Shown piece after piece: positions 34,643 to 42,938 of a DNA stretch of 64,000 nucleotides. Source of the stretch: Streptomyces sp. V3I7. GTDB taxonomy: Bacteria; Actinomycetota; Actinomycetes; Streptomycetales; Streptomycetaceae. Within the stretch, counting starts at the first letter, position 1; each line of letters begins with the position of its first letter. Both the position numbers and the translations under genes were made by a program. Location: NCBI RefSeq assembly GCF_030817495.1, contig NZ_JAUSZK010000001.1:248001-312000 (forward strand). The letters are read 5' to 3'. A model generated the notes under the pieces. It ran no database searches. It saw only the letters and a program-made list of their open reading frames with translations, and was not told the DNA's origin.

Positions 34643-35584
34643 TCAGAACCAGTCGCCGCCCTCGCCCTGCGCGACCTCCACCTGATGGTGAACGTCGATC
34701 AGCCCGGCCGCCGACGCGACGCAGGACACCGCGGCGCACGCGGCGAGGACGAGCGCGATCCAGCGGGCGACACGACGTGGAGGAGCGGCGGCCCCCGACA
34801 GCAGCGCCTGGACGCGCTGCGGGACGGGGCCGGCGGTCGCGGCGGGGGCGAAGTCCGGGCGGTCGGGGCGGGCCGGGTGCATGGCGAGGGCCGCCCGGGC
34901 GATGGCGCGGGCGAGGAGGCGGCGGTCGCCGACGGAGTCGGCCGCGGTCTCGTCGGCGGCGCGTTCGACCGCGAGCCGGACCGTCGCGCGGACGGGGCGC
35001 AGCGCCGGGTGGCAGTGCGCGGCGAGTTCGGCGGCGGCCAGGAAGTAGTGGTGGCCGCCCTTGTTGTGCGCCCGTTCGTGCGCGAACAGCGCCTCGCGCT
35101 CGGCGGCGTCCAGGCTGCGCAGCATCGCGGTCGTGACGACGATCCGGTGCGGGCGACCGGGCAGCGCGTACGCGTCGGGGTGCGGCGAGTCCACCACGCA
35201 CAGGTCCCCCACGGCGGGGCCGCGCCCGGCCTGCATACGGGCTACGCGGAACGCACGGGCCTGACGCAGCACCGAGCGGACGAACGTCCCCGCGCACACG
35301 GCGAGCACGCCGACGGAGAGCGCGGCGGCCGGGACGACGAAGTCGTCGGAGGCGGTGTGCAGGGAGTGGACGAGCTCACCGAGCGCGGCGAAGGGCGGCA
35401 GCTTCAGCAGCCCGATGAGGACGAACGTGCCGAACGCCGCCAGCGAGCAGCCCGCGAGGACGATGGCCGAGGCGGTGACGGCCCACAGCACGGTGACGGG
35501 CGCGAGCCGGTCCAGCGCACGGCGGGCCAGCGCTGGAAGGGCGAACGGCAGCGCGAGCGGCAGGAGCAGCAGCGCGATCATCAC
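34643..35584 (-). CDS. M56-family membrane metallopeptidase (BlaR1-like)
   Basis: The 313-residue protein has three N-terminal transmembrane helices, a cytoplasmic-facing zinc protease motif FAHERAHNKGGHHYF (HExxH) with the downstream Glu in VERAADETAADS, and one more helix near the end. This is the BlaR1/MecR1 protease domain without the extracellular sensor, common in Streptomyces paired with a BlaI-type repressor. It would cleave or inactivate that repressor on an unknown signal. The BlaI gene lies 13 bases upstream on the same strand, so they form an operon. Confidence 0.88.
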   Translation of the reverse strand: MMIALLLLPLALPFALPALARRALDRLAPVTVLWAVTASAIVLAGCSLAAFGTFVLIGLLKLPPFAALGELVHSLHTASDDFVVPAAALSVGVLAVCAGTFVRSVLRQARAFRVARMQAGRGPAVGDLCVVDSPHPDAYALPGRPHRIVVTTAMLRSLDAAEREALFAHERAHNKGGHHYFLAAAELAAHCHPALRPVRATVRLAVERAADETAADSVGDRRLLARAIARAALAMHPARPDRPDFAPAATAGPVPQRVQALLSGAAAPPRRVARWIALVLAACAAVSCVASAAGLIDVHHQVEVAQGEGGDWF

Positions 35585-35597
35585 GGGCCGGCCTCCG

Positions 35598-35966
35598 TCA
35601 CTCGTCGGATTCGAGCAGATCGCGCAGGACGCGCTCGTCGTCCGGGCTGAGCTGGGCGACGAAGCGGGCGAGCACCGTCTCGCGGTCGCTGTCGCGGTCG
35701 AGCTCGGTGTGCATCCGGCGGGCGGTGAGGCCCTGGGCGTCCTGGACGGGGAAGTAGGCGAAGCCCCGGCCCTGGCGCCGCCGGTCGACGATCCCCTTGT
35801 CGTGCAGACGGGAGAGGATCGTCGTGACCGTGGTGCGCGCGAGGCCCGCGCCGAGGCTCAGCTGCACCTGGCCGGGCGTCCGGGGTGCCCCGGCAGCCCA
35901 GAGCGCGGCCATGACGCTCGCTTCGAGCTCGCCGGCCGGCCGGCGTTCATCCTTCGAGTCGGCCAT
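35598..35966 (-). CDS. BlaI/MecI/CopY-family repressor
   Basis: The 122-residue winged-helix repressor has the family pattern GELEASVMAALWAAG, ARTTVTTILSRLHDKGIV and GRGFAYFPV, then a dimerisation/cleavage region. The ATG at 35966 was chosen; a GTG at 35981 with GATGGG ahead is possible. It precedes the M56 protease gene by 13 bases. Two GTCTAC-n6-GTAGAC-type palindromes upstream are the expected operators, so the pair is autoregulated. Confidence 0.9.
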   Translation of the reverse strand: MADSKDERRPAGELEASVMAALWAAGAPRTPGQVQLSLGAGLARTTVTTILSRLHDKGIVDRRRQGRGFAYFPVQDAQGLTARRMHTELDRDSDRETVLARFVAQLSPDDERVLRDLLESDE

Positions 35967-35990
35967 GGGAACGCTTCTCACCCCATCTTC

Positions 35991-36027
35991 GTCTACATTC
36001 CAGTAGACCGTCTACGCGATTGTAGTC
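35991..36027. promoter_or_regulatory. Two BlaI-type operators
   Basis: GTCTAC-ATTCCA-GTAGAC (35991-36008, perfect) and GTCTAC-GCGATT-GTAGTC (36010-36027, one mismatch) lie 19 bp centre to centre, starting 24 bases upstream of the blaI start. They have the TACA/TGTA-like symmetry of BlaI/MecI sites. Confidence 0.7.
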
Positions 36028-36183
36028 ATCCGGGCCATGGCCGTACGACGCGTACGACCGGCTGTGCGCGCGGCACGGCGCTGTGCCCGCACGCCCATTA
36101 TGGAAGGAGCCACGACCGTGACCGCAGGCCACAGGGCGCGAGGCGGTCAGCCATGGCAGCAGCCTAATGATCACGACCACCTA

Positions 36184-36562
36184 TCAGGCGTGGACCAGTC
36201 CAGAGCGGGTGCGACTTCCCGAGAGAGCCGGACGTGTGGCAGCGTGCCGTGGAGGTGATCCGCCGTCCGCCCCCGGCCTACCGGCCTTGCGGACGACGGA
36301 TCCGGCCGCGGTCAGGGCCACAGTCTCGTCGTCGGGCGCCGACGCATCGGTGACGACGGCGTGCAGGGCGGCGGCCGGGGCGACGAAGGCCAGGGCCGTC
36401 CGGTGCAGCTTCGAGGCTTCGGTGACCGCGATCACGCGGCGGGCCGAGGCGATCGCGGCGCGCTTGACCGCGGCGTCGGCCAGGTCGTAGGCGGTGAGAC
36501 CGTCGGCGGCGCTGAGGCCGCAACAGCCGATGACGGCGGTGTCGAAGCGCAGGGCGGCCAGG
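36184..36562 (-). pseudogene. DeoR-family regulator, C-terminal remnant
   Basis: The readable part starts about 36560 and runs LRFDTAVIGCCGLSAADGL, then DLADAAVKRAAI and VIAVTEASKLHRTALAFVAP. This is the effector domain of DeoR/GlpR-type regulators. The N-terminal winged HTH and the first part of the effector domain are absent, and there is no start codon with a ribosome-binding site. The cut end abuts the cut end of a divergent MFS transporter remnant, as expected if one deletion removed the facing 5' ends of a divergent pair. Confidence 0.75.
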
Positions 36563-36874
36563 CCGGATGGGCACTGTTCGGGATCGGCCTGTCCGGCTCG
36601 CCCCCAACTGTTCAGCGCCGCAGGGCACTTCGAGCCCGGAACCGCCGCGACGAACGTGTCCCGCGTCGCGGGCCTCGGTTACCTCGGCATGCTCGCCGGG
36701 CCCGCTGTCATCGGACCGCTCACCCACCTTGCACCGCTCAACATGGTGCTCTTCCTACCCGTCGCCCTGTGTGTGGTCGCCACCGCCGCGGCCGGCGTCC
36801 TGCGCTCAACGTCCGACGCCCCACCACAGGTCGCCGCGCCTTTGAGCACCGAGGCGAGTGCGAGTCGCCGGTGA
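36555..36874 (+). pseudogene. MFS transporter, C-terminal remnant with frameshift
   Basis: WALFGIGLSGSPP (frame of 36361) continues as PQLFSAAGHFEPGTAATNVS and RVAGLGYLGMLAGPAVIGP (frame of 36494), the last three to four helices of an MFS sugar or drug transporter. The two parts rejoin if one C is removed from the CCCCC run near 36602-36606. About nine N-terminal helices are missing. The stop is at 36872-36874. Together with the deoR remnant it marks a deletion scar. Confidence 0.75.
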
Positions 36875-36994
36875 CCTCCGAAGAGACAACAAGAAGAACC
36901 GGCAGGTCAGGAACAGGCACTAGGACGGAGGGCCGAGGAGCACCGGGGTCTCCGGTCCGAGGTGCGAGGGTGACGCGGCGGCTAGCGTCCCGCC

Positions 36995-37453
36995 ATGAAG
37001 ATCACCGAGCAGCCCCGCGGTCCTGAGCGGCGCCGGCAGGACGTACTGGCCCGGCTGGAGCGCGAGAGGGACGTCTGGGTGGCCACCGCCGACGCCGGCG
37101 GGCTGCCCTGCCTCGTCGCGCTGTGGTTCGTCTGGGACGGGGAGCACGTCTGGCTGTCCACGCGCCTCACCAACCCCACGGGCCGCAATCTGCGCGACGG
37201 GGCGCGGGCCCGGCTGGCGTTCGGCGACACCCACGACGTCGTGCTCATCGACGGCGACGTGGAGACGTTCACCGTGCAGGACGTACCGGAAGACGCGGCC
37301 GAGGCGTTCCGGGCGAGGACGGGCTGGAACCCCGGCCGGGACAGCCCGTCGTACGCATACTTCCGGATCCGTCCGCGCGCGGTGCAAACCTGGCGCGGCG
37401 AGCACGAGCTGCGCGGGCGGCACGTGATGCGGGACGGGGCGTGGACCACCTGA
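36995..37453 (+). CDS. Pyridoxamine 5'-phosphate oxidase-like (split-barrel) protein
   Basis: This 152-residue split beta-barrel protein of the FMN/F420-binding PNPOx-like class includes DVWVATADAGGLPCLVALWF, RLTNPTGRNLRDGARARLAF and a terminal YAYFRIRPRAVQTWRGEHEL. Such proteins are F420- or flavin-dependent reductases or haem-binding relatives; the cofactor cannot be fixed from sequence alone. It is a lone gene between the deletion scar and the ECF sigma factor. Confidence 0.82.
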   Translation: MKITEQPRGPERRRQDVLARLERERDVWVATADAGGLPCLVALWFVWDGEHVWLSTRLTNPTGRNLRDGARARLAFGDTHDVVLIDGDVETFTVQDVPEDAAEAFRARTGWNPGRDSPSYAYFRIRPRAVQTWRGEHELRGRHVMRDGAWTT

Positions 37454-37697
37454 GAAACCGGCCGGCGAGGCAGAGAACGCCGAGGCTCGCCGACGAGCCG
37501 CGCCCAGCGGTCCGCAACGGTTCGCGACGATCCGCGAAGCAAAACAGTGCACGGACGATGCGAGTTGTCGCCCCGCGTCGGTGTGCCGGACGGTGGTCGC
37601 GACGGAGCGGCGGTACGTGACGGGTGGGAGCGCCATCCCCTCGGCACGCACCGGAACGCACCGGAACGCGCCTCCGTTCGAACCGGGAGTTGCCGCC

Positions 37698-38324
37698 ATG
37701 ACAGCACCGCGGAGAGTCCGCATCGAGGGCGGCGGTGTGCGTGCGCCCGCCTCTTCCCGGACGATCACGGAGCTGACCGACCGCTTCGTCGCCGGGGACG
37801 AGGACGCGCTCGCGCAGGTCTACCGCGCCTGGCGCCCGCTGATCCACACGATCGCGTGCCGCGCCTTGCGCGACACCGTCGAGGCCGAGGACGTCACCCA
37901 GAACGTGTTCCTCGCCGCCTGGCGGGGCCGTTCGGGCTTCGATCCCGGACGCGGCACGCTGGCCGCCTGGTTGACGGGCATCACCCGCCGCAAGATCGCC
38001 GACGCCATGCAGGCCCGCGCACGCCGGGCCGAGCTGGTCGCCACGGCGGGTTCCCTGCTCACGCTCGACGGCCGGCCCACGTTCTCGGATCCGCACGCCG
38101 TGCTCGATCACATTCTCATCGCCCAGTCGATGCAGGAACTCTCCGAGCCGCAGCGCACGGTCCTGAGCCTCGCCTTCTACGGCGACCTCACCCAGACCCA
38201 GATCTCCCAGGTGACCGGCTGGCCGCTGGGCACGGTGAAGAGCCATGCCCGGCGCGGGCTGCACCGGCTGGGCCTCCGTCTGGAGGAGCTGGAGGACAGC
38301 GCCTCCCTCGCTCACTCCGCGTGA
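37698..38324 (+). CDS. ECF RNA polymerase sigma factor
   Basis: The 208-residue sigma factor has region 2 (DALAQVYRAWRPLIHTIACR, VEAEDVTQNVFLAAWRGR and LAAWLTGITRRKIADAM) and region 4 (LSEPQRTVLSLAFYGDLTQ, then ISQVTGWPLGTVKSHARRGL). GGGAG precedes the ATG at 37698. No anti-sigma gene is adjacent. Its position, a few genes from a photolyase remnant and a LitR-like regulator, recalls light-responsive LitS-type sigma factors, but that link is only contextual. Confidence 0.9.
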   Translation: MTAPRRVRIEGGGVRAPASSRTITELTDRFVAGDEDALAQVYRAWRPLIHTIACRALRDTVEAEDVTQNVFLAAWRGRSGFDPGRGTLAAWLTGITRRKIADAMQARARRAELVATAGSLLTLDGRPTFSDPHAVLDHILIAQSMQELSEPQRTVLSLAFYGDLTQTQISQVTGWPLGTVKSHARRGLHRLGLRLEELEDSASLAHSA

Positions 38325-38392
38325 CACCGACGCGTGAACGATGCGTGAGCGATGCTCGGGGCCGGACTCCCGCGGTTCGGCGGAGCACCCGG

Positions 38393-39421
38393 TCACAGCA
38401 TCCCGGCGGGCGGCGGATTGCGGTCGCCGCCGATGCCGACGCTGCCGCGGCCGCTGAGTCGGAACAGCAGCACGATGGACGGCAGGATGAGCACCACCGC
38501 CACGCAGGCGACCGCCACGAGCACGACGAGCGTCGCGTCGGGCGCGGCCGCCTCCGCGACCGAGAGGTGCGTGCCGAGGAGGTACGGGGACTGGGCGACG
38601 CCCCAGCCGGCCACGATCAGCGCGACCGCCGCGGCGGCCGTCTCCCGCAGGCCGCGGGTCCGCCGCAGGAACAGCAGGGCCAGGCCCGTCAGTCCACCGA
38701 CACCGGCCAGCACGACCAGCGGGAGCGCGGGACCGCTGAGGCGGTCGAACAGCCGGGGCGAGTCCGCCTGGAGGACGAAGATGCCGGCGATGCTCACGGC
38801 GCCGGTGACCACGTCCATGGCCAGCGCCCGGTTGCGGAAGTACCGCAACAGGCTGTCGTCATGGCGGCGCCAGGCCTCCACGACCAGATAGGCGGCCGCG
38901 AGGTACGCGCAGGTCAGCACCGCGAGGATGCCACCGAGGATGCTCGTGGGGTTGATCCAGCTGGTGACGGCGTCCCCGTTGCCCTGCGTCGGCACGCGTC
39001 CGGAGGCCAGGCCGCCGGCGATGGCGCCGAAGCAGTACGGCGTCAGGACCGAGGACAGCGCGAACGCGGCACCGTACACGCGCTGTTCGGGGGTGCGGAC
39101 CGTCGCCTTGCGGAAGGCGAAGCCGGCGCCGCGCAGCACGATGCCGAGGAGGGCGAAGATCAGGGGCAGGTAGAGGGTGGTCGTGATGGCGGTGAAGGCG
39201 GTGGGGAATCCGCTCCACAGCACCACCAGGATGTAGATGAGCCAGGTGTGGTTGGCCTCCCACACGGGGGCGAGGGACGCGTCGATCAGATGGCGTGGTG
39301 CGCGCCCGCGCCGGGCGCCGCCCGCGACGAGGTCCCAGAAGCCGGCCCCGAAGTCGGCCCCGCCGAGCAGGGCGTAGGCGACGACGCCGATGAAGAGGAA
39401 GACCGCCACGGTCTCGGGCAT
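38393..39421 (-). CDS. cydB: Cytochrome bd-type quinol oxidase subunit II
   Basis: The 342-residue membrane protein has the CydB landmarks: FLFIGVVAYALLGGADFGAG at the start, LAPVWEANHTWLIYILVVLW and IVLRGAGFAFRK, with about eight to nine helices. With CydA it forms the bd oxidase that reduces oxygen with quinol at low oxygen or when haem-copper oxidases are inhibited. Its ATG directly abuts the cydA stop (TAG-ATG), so the two are translationally coupled. No cydCD assembly genes follow. Confidence 0.93.
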   Translation of the reverse strand: MPETVAVFLFIGVVAYALLGGADFGAGFWDLVAGGARRGRAPRHLIDASLAPVWEANHTWLIYILVVLWSGFPTAFTAITTTLYLPLIFALLGIVLRGAGFAFRKATVRTPEQRVYGAAFALSSVLTPYCFGAIAGGLASGRVPTQGNGDAVTSWINPTSILGGILAVLTCAYLAAAYLVVEAWRRHDDSLLRYFRNRALAMDVVTGAVSIAGIFVLQADSPRLFDRLSGPALPLVVLAGVGGLTGLALLFLRRTRGLRETAAAAVALIVAGWGVAQSPYLLGTHLSVAEAAAPDATLVVLVAVACVAVVLILPSIVLLFRLSGRGSVGIGGDRNPPPAGML

Positions 39422-40858
39422 CTAGGACACCTTCCCTTCGGCAGCAGCCGGCTCGGACTCCTCGGACGGCCCGTAGGGCACCCGTACCGACTCGTCCCCC
39501 TGCTCGTGCCACCGTTTCGTCATGGACCGCAGCACCCACAGGGCGCCGGCGCCGACGGCCGTGTACAGGACCACCACCCCGCCGAAGCTCCACCAGAGGT
39601 TGCCCTGGGTCGTCACCGCGTCCCGGGTCAGGAGCAGGCCCACGACGGTCCACGGCTGGCGGCCGACCTCGGTGACCACCCAGCCGCTCTCCAGGGTGAG
39701 GATCGAGACGACGCCGCAGACGGAGGCGGCGCGCAGGAACCAGCGGTTGCTGTCGAGCGTGTTCCGGCGCTTCCACCACAGCCAGGCGAACCACACCGCC
39801 ACGGCCAGCATGAGCATGGAGGTGCCGACCATGATGTCGAACGCCCAGTGCACGATGTTGACCTGCGCGGTCGTCGGTCGCACGGCCTCCGGGACGGCTT
39901 CCAGTCCCTGGATGGTGGTGGACGGTCGGTAACCGGCCAGGATGGAGGCGACGCCCGGGACGGGCAGGCCGTAGCGCACCTCTCCGTCGATGAGGACACC
40001 GCCGAGCACCTCGGGCACGTGGTCGCCCGTCTTCGGCAGCATCTCGATGGCCGCGAACTTCGCGGGCTCCTTGTCGAAGACCTGGCGGGCGATCAGGTCA
40101 CCGACGAAGATCTGCACCGGCAGGGCGATCGCCGCGGTGACGAAGCTGATCAGGAAGCCGGTCCGGTGGTAGTGGTTGCGCCGCCCGCGCAGCATGCCGA
40201 CGGTGTAGACACCGGCGACGACGAAGCCCGCGACGATGTAGGCGGCGAGCAGCATGTGCCAGAACTCCAGCCAGAACGCGTCGTTGAAGAACACCTTCGC
40301 CGGCTGGACGGCGACGACCTCGCCGCCCCGTACGGTGATCCCGCCGGGCTGGTTCATCCAGCTGTTCGCGGCGATGACGGCACCCGCGCCGCCGACGCTC
40401 GCCAGGGCGACCGGGACGCCGGACCAGAAGTGCGCCCAGGGCCGCATGCGGTCCCAGCCGTAGATGTAGATCGCCACGAAGATCGCCTCGAGGAAGAAGA
40501 ACAGCCCCTCGATCGCGAACGGGAAGCCGAACGCCGCGCCGTACTTCTTCATCAGCCCGGGCCACAGCAGGCCCATCTCGAAGGAGAGCACGGTTCCGGT
40601 GATGGCGCCGACGGCGAAGAGCAGGGCGGCGACCTTCGACCACCGCTTGGCCAGCAGGATCGCGGCCTCGTCGCCCTTGCGCAGCCCCCTGTGGTTCGCG
40701 ATCAGCATCAGGGTGGTCAGCGCCACCCCGAAGGGCACCAGGATGATGTGGAAGCCGAGCGTGAAGGCCATCTGCTCCCGGGCCGGCAGCAGCTGGTCGG
40801 GCTCCGCGGCGGCCAGGACCACAGGGGACCTGAGCAGGTCGATCGCCGTCATGAACAT
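39422..40858 (-). CDS. cydA: Cytochrome bd-type quinol oxidase subunit I
   Basis: The 478-residue haem-bearing subunit has the high-spin haem ligand region REQMAFTLGFHIILVPFGV, acidic proton-path residues in LSFEMGLLWPG, a haem b His in EFWHMLLAAYIVAGF and the GRQPW motif. The Q-loop is short, as in cyanide-insensitive-type oxidases. GAGGAG precedes the ATG. The leader contains a 23-base hairpin and a 15-bp tandem repeat but no standard Rex site (GTGAA-N4-TTCAC). It is grouped with stress and light-type genes rather than with cydCD. Confidence 0.94.
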   Translation of the reverse strand: MFMTAIDLLRSPVVLAAAEPDQLLPAREQMAFTLGFHIILVPFGVALTTLMLIANHRGLRKGDEAAILLAKRWSKVAALLFAVGAITGTVLSFEMGLLWPGLMKKYGAAFGFPFAIEGLFFFLEAIFVAIYIYGWDRMRPWAHFWSGVPVALASVGGAGAVIAANSWMNQPGGITVRGGEVVAVQPAKVFFNDAFWLEFWHMLLAAYIVAGFVVAGVYTVGMLRGRRNHYHRTGFLISFVTAAIALPVQIFVGDLIARQVFDKEPAKFAAIEMLPKTGDHVPEVLGGVLIDGEVRYGLPVPGVASILAGYRPSTTIQGLEAVPEAVRPTTAQVNIVHWAFDIMVGTSMLMLAVAVWFAWLWWKRRNTLDSNRWFLRAASVCGVVSILTLESGWVVTEVGRQPWTVVGLLLTRDAVTTQGNLWWSFGGVVVLYTAVGAGALWVLRSMTKRWHEQGDESVRVPYGPSEESEPAAAEGKVS

Positions 40859-40872
40859 GGGATCTCCTCGCC

Positions 40873-40895
40873 GTCACCGGCCCATGGGCCGTGAC
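40873..40895 (-). promoter_or_regulatory. Leader hairpin upstream of cydA
   Basis: GGCCCATGGGCC is a perfect 12-base palindrome flanked by GTCAC and GTGAC with one bulged C, just ahead of the cydA ribosome-binding site. Confidence 0.5.
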
Positions 40896-40897
40896 CT

Positions 40898-40935
40898 CCT
40901 GTTTCCTTCACGCCTGTTTCCTTCACGCCTGTGAA
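40898..40935. repeat. 15-bp tandem repeat and inverted repeat upstream of cydA
   Basis: CCTGTTTCCTTCACG occurs at 40898-40912 and 40913-40927, followed by a partial copy. TTCAC-GCCT-GTGAA (40922-40935) is a perfect inverted repeat, in the opposite orientation to a Rex operator. Confidence 0.75.
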
Positions 40936-41135
40936 TTCCGCACGGGATCGGGGAACGGATGCGCGAAAGGGCGGATCCGTCTCGCCGCACGGCTGTGTCC
41001 GCACGACTGCATCCGCGACGGTCCTCCGCCCCGAAGCAAACGACGCACGGGCAGGACCGGGACGTGCGGGCAGGACCGACGCGGTCCGGGCCGTTCCGGA
41101 AACCGCTCGCAGGGAGTCCCGCGGAGGTGACGTGC

Positions 41136-42653
41136 ATGAACGACGAACCGCTGCGCTGTCTGGTGACCGGCGCCACGGGCTACATCGGAGGCCGGCTGGC
41201 CCCCGAGCTGCTCGACGCCGGACACCGGGTCCGGTGCATGGTCCGCTCCCCCGACCGGTTGCGCGACCATGCGTGGGCCGAAGCGGCGGAGGTCGTGCGC
41301 GGGGACGTCACCGACGCGGACTCCCTCGCCCGAGCCCTGCGGGACGTGGACGTCGCCTACTACCTGGTGCACTCGCTGAACACCGGGAAGGGGTTCGAGC
41401 GCACGGACCGCAGGGCGGCCCGCCTCTTCGCCGAGCAGGCGCGGGCCGCGGGCGTCCGCCGCATCGTCTACCTGGGCGGGCTCACCCCCGTCGGCGTGCC
41501 GGAGGAGGAGCTCTCGCCGCATCTGCGCTCGCGCGCCGAGGTCGGCCGCATCCTGCTGGAGTCGGGGGTGCCGACGACGGTGCTGCGGGCGGCGGTCGTC
41601 ATCGGCTCGGGCTCCGCATCCTTCGAGATGCTGCGCTATCTCACCGAGCGGCTGCCCGTGATGGTCACCCCCAGCTGGGTCGGCACCCGGATCCAGCCGG
41701 TGGCGGTCGAGGACGTCCTGCGCGCCCTCGTCGGCAGCGCCCGCATGCCCGCCTCCGTCAACCGCGCCTTCGACATCGGCGGCCCGGACGTCCTGACGTA
41801 CCGGGAGATGATGCTCCGGTACGCGGAGGTCGCCCAGCTGCCGCACCGGCTGATCCTGTCCGTGCCGATGCTCACGCCACGGCTCTCCGCGCTCTGGGTG
41901 GGCCTGGTGACGCCGGTGCCCGCCTCCATCGCCCGGCCGCTCACGGAGTCGCTGCGCCACGAGGTCGTCTGCCGCGAGCACGACATCGCCGCCTACGTCC
42001 CCCGGGCGCCCGGGCACCCGATCGGCTTCGACGCGGCGGTACGGCTGGCCCTGCAGCGCGTGCGGGACGCCCAGGTCACCACCCGCTGGTCCTCCGCCTC
42101 CGTGCCCGGTGCCCCGAGCGACCCGCTGCCAACCGACCCGGAGTGGGCCGGCGGCAGCCTCTACACCGACTGCCGGGGGCAGGAGGTGGACGCCACTCCC
42201 GAGGCGCTGTGGGAGGTCATCGAGGGCATCGGCGGGGACACCGGCTGGTACTCCTCCCCGCTCGCGTGGAGCGTGCGCGGCTGGCTGGACCGGCTGATCG
42301 GCGGCGTGGGGCACCGCCGCGGGCGCCGGGACGCGCGGCGGCTGCGGGTGGACGACTCGCTGGACTTCTGGCGGGTGGAGGAGATCGTGCCGGGCCGGCT
42401 GCTGCGCCTGCGGGCCGAGATGCGGCTGCCGGGTCTGGCCTGGCTGGAGATGTACGCAGAGCCGGACGGCCGGGGCCGCAGCCGGTACCGCCAGCGCGCC
42501 CTGTTCCATCCGCGCGGTCTGCTGGGCCAGTTGTACTGGTGGAGCGTCTCACCGTTCCACGCCCTCGTCTTCGGCGGCATGGTCCGCAACATCGCACGCG
42601 CCGCGGAGCGCGCCCCGGCCGCTCCCGAGCGGAGGCGGATACCGGCGGGTTGA
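41136..42653 (+). CDS. SDR-type oxidoreductase fused to DUF2867
   Basis: The 505-residue protein has an N-terminal NAD(P)-binding domain (CLVTGATGYIGGRLAPELLD near residues 8-27, YLVHSLNTGKGFERTDR, RIVYLGGLTP). The C-terminal domain of about 170 residues (GWYSSPLAWSVRGWLDRLIG, DFWRVEEIVPGRLLRLRAEM) is the DUF2867/SRPBCC-like part. This fusion is common next to photolyase and LitR-like genes in Streptomyces, but its reaction is unknown. GGAGG precedes the ATG. It is followed by the photolyase remnant. Confidence 0.85.
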   Translation: MNDEPLRCLVTGATGYIGGRLAPELLDAGHRVRCMVRSPDRLRDHAWAEAAEVVRGDVTDADSLARALRDVDVAYYLVHSLNTGKGFERTDRRAARLFAEQARAAGVRRIVYLGGLTPVGVPEEELSPHLRSRAEVGRILLESGVPTTVLRAAVVIGSGSASFEMLRYLTERLPVMVTPSWVGTRIQPVAVEDVLRALVGSARMPASVNRAFDIGGPDVLTYREMMLRYAEVAQLPHRLILSVPMLTPRLSALWVGLVTPVPASIARPLTESLRHEVVCREHDIAAYVPRAPGHPIGFDAAVRLALQRVRDAQVTTRWSSASVPGAPSDPLPTDPEWAGGSLYTDCRGQEVDATPEALWEVIEGIGGDTGWYSSPLAWSVRGWLDRLIGGVGHRRGRRDARRLRVDDSLDFWRVEEIVPGRLLRLRAEMRLPGLAWLEMYAEPDGRGRSRYRQRALFHPRGLLGQLYWWSVSPFHALVFGGMVRNIARAAERAPAAPERRRIPAG

Positions 42654-42753
42654 CGTCCGGTGCGTCCGCCGGGGCGGCCGGGCCGGCAAGAGCTCACCGT
42701 ACGCGCCGTCAGCCCGGACACCGTCCGCACCGTCAGCCCGGAGCCTCGCCATC

Positions 42754-42938
42754 ATGCCTGCCACGAACGTCTCGGTCGTCCTGTTCACCTCCGACCTCCG
42801 CCTGCACGACCACCCGCCGCTGCGGGCGGCCCTGCGGGGATCGCGCCAGGTCGTGCCGCTCTTCGTGCGCGACACGGGCGTGCAGTGGACCTGTCCGACG
42901 GCCTGGCCCGCTTCAGGCGGGCGCGCGGGACGGACTGA
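42754..42938 (+). pseudogene. Deoxyribodipyrimidine photolyase, both ends only
   Basis: The first 40 or so codons give a photolyase start (VSVVLFTSDLRLHDHPPLRA, QVVPLFVRD). At about 42885 the frame changes and the last 17 codons, VDLSDGLARFRRARGTD and a stop, match the photolyase C-terminus as I recall it. Roughly 1.2 kb, including the FAD-binding domain, is missing. The remnant sits between an SDR-DUF2867 gene and a LitR-like gene, where an intact phr is often found, and overlaps the end of the convergent MerR gene by 26 bases. Light-driven repair by this gene is lost. Confidence 0.75.

Noticed and set aside
37547..40894. 1115-residue plus-strand open frame
   Set aside because: It is antisense to the well-supported cydAB genes, has low-complexity composition and no domain or ribosome-binding site; a high-GC shadow.
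40922..40935. Rex operator upstream of cydA
   Set aside because: Rex sites read GTGAA-N4-TTCAC; here the arms are in the opposite order.
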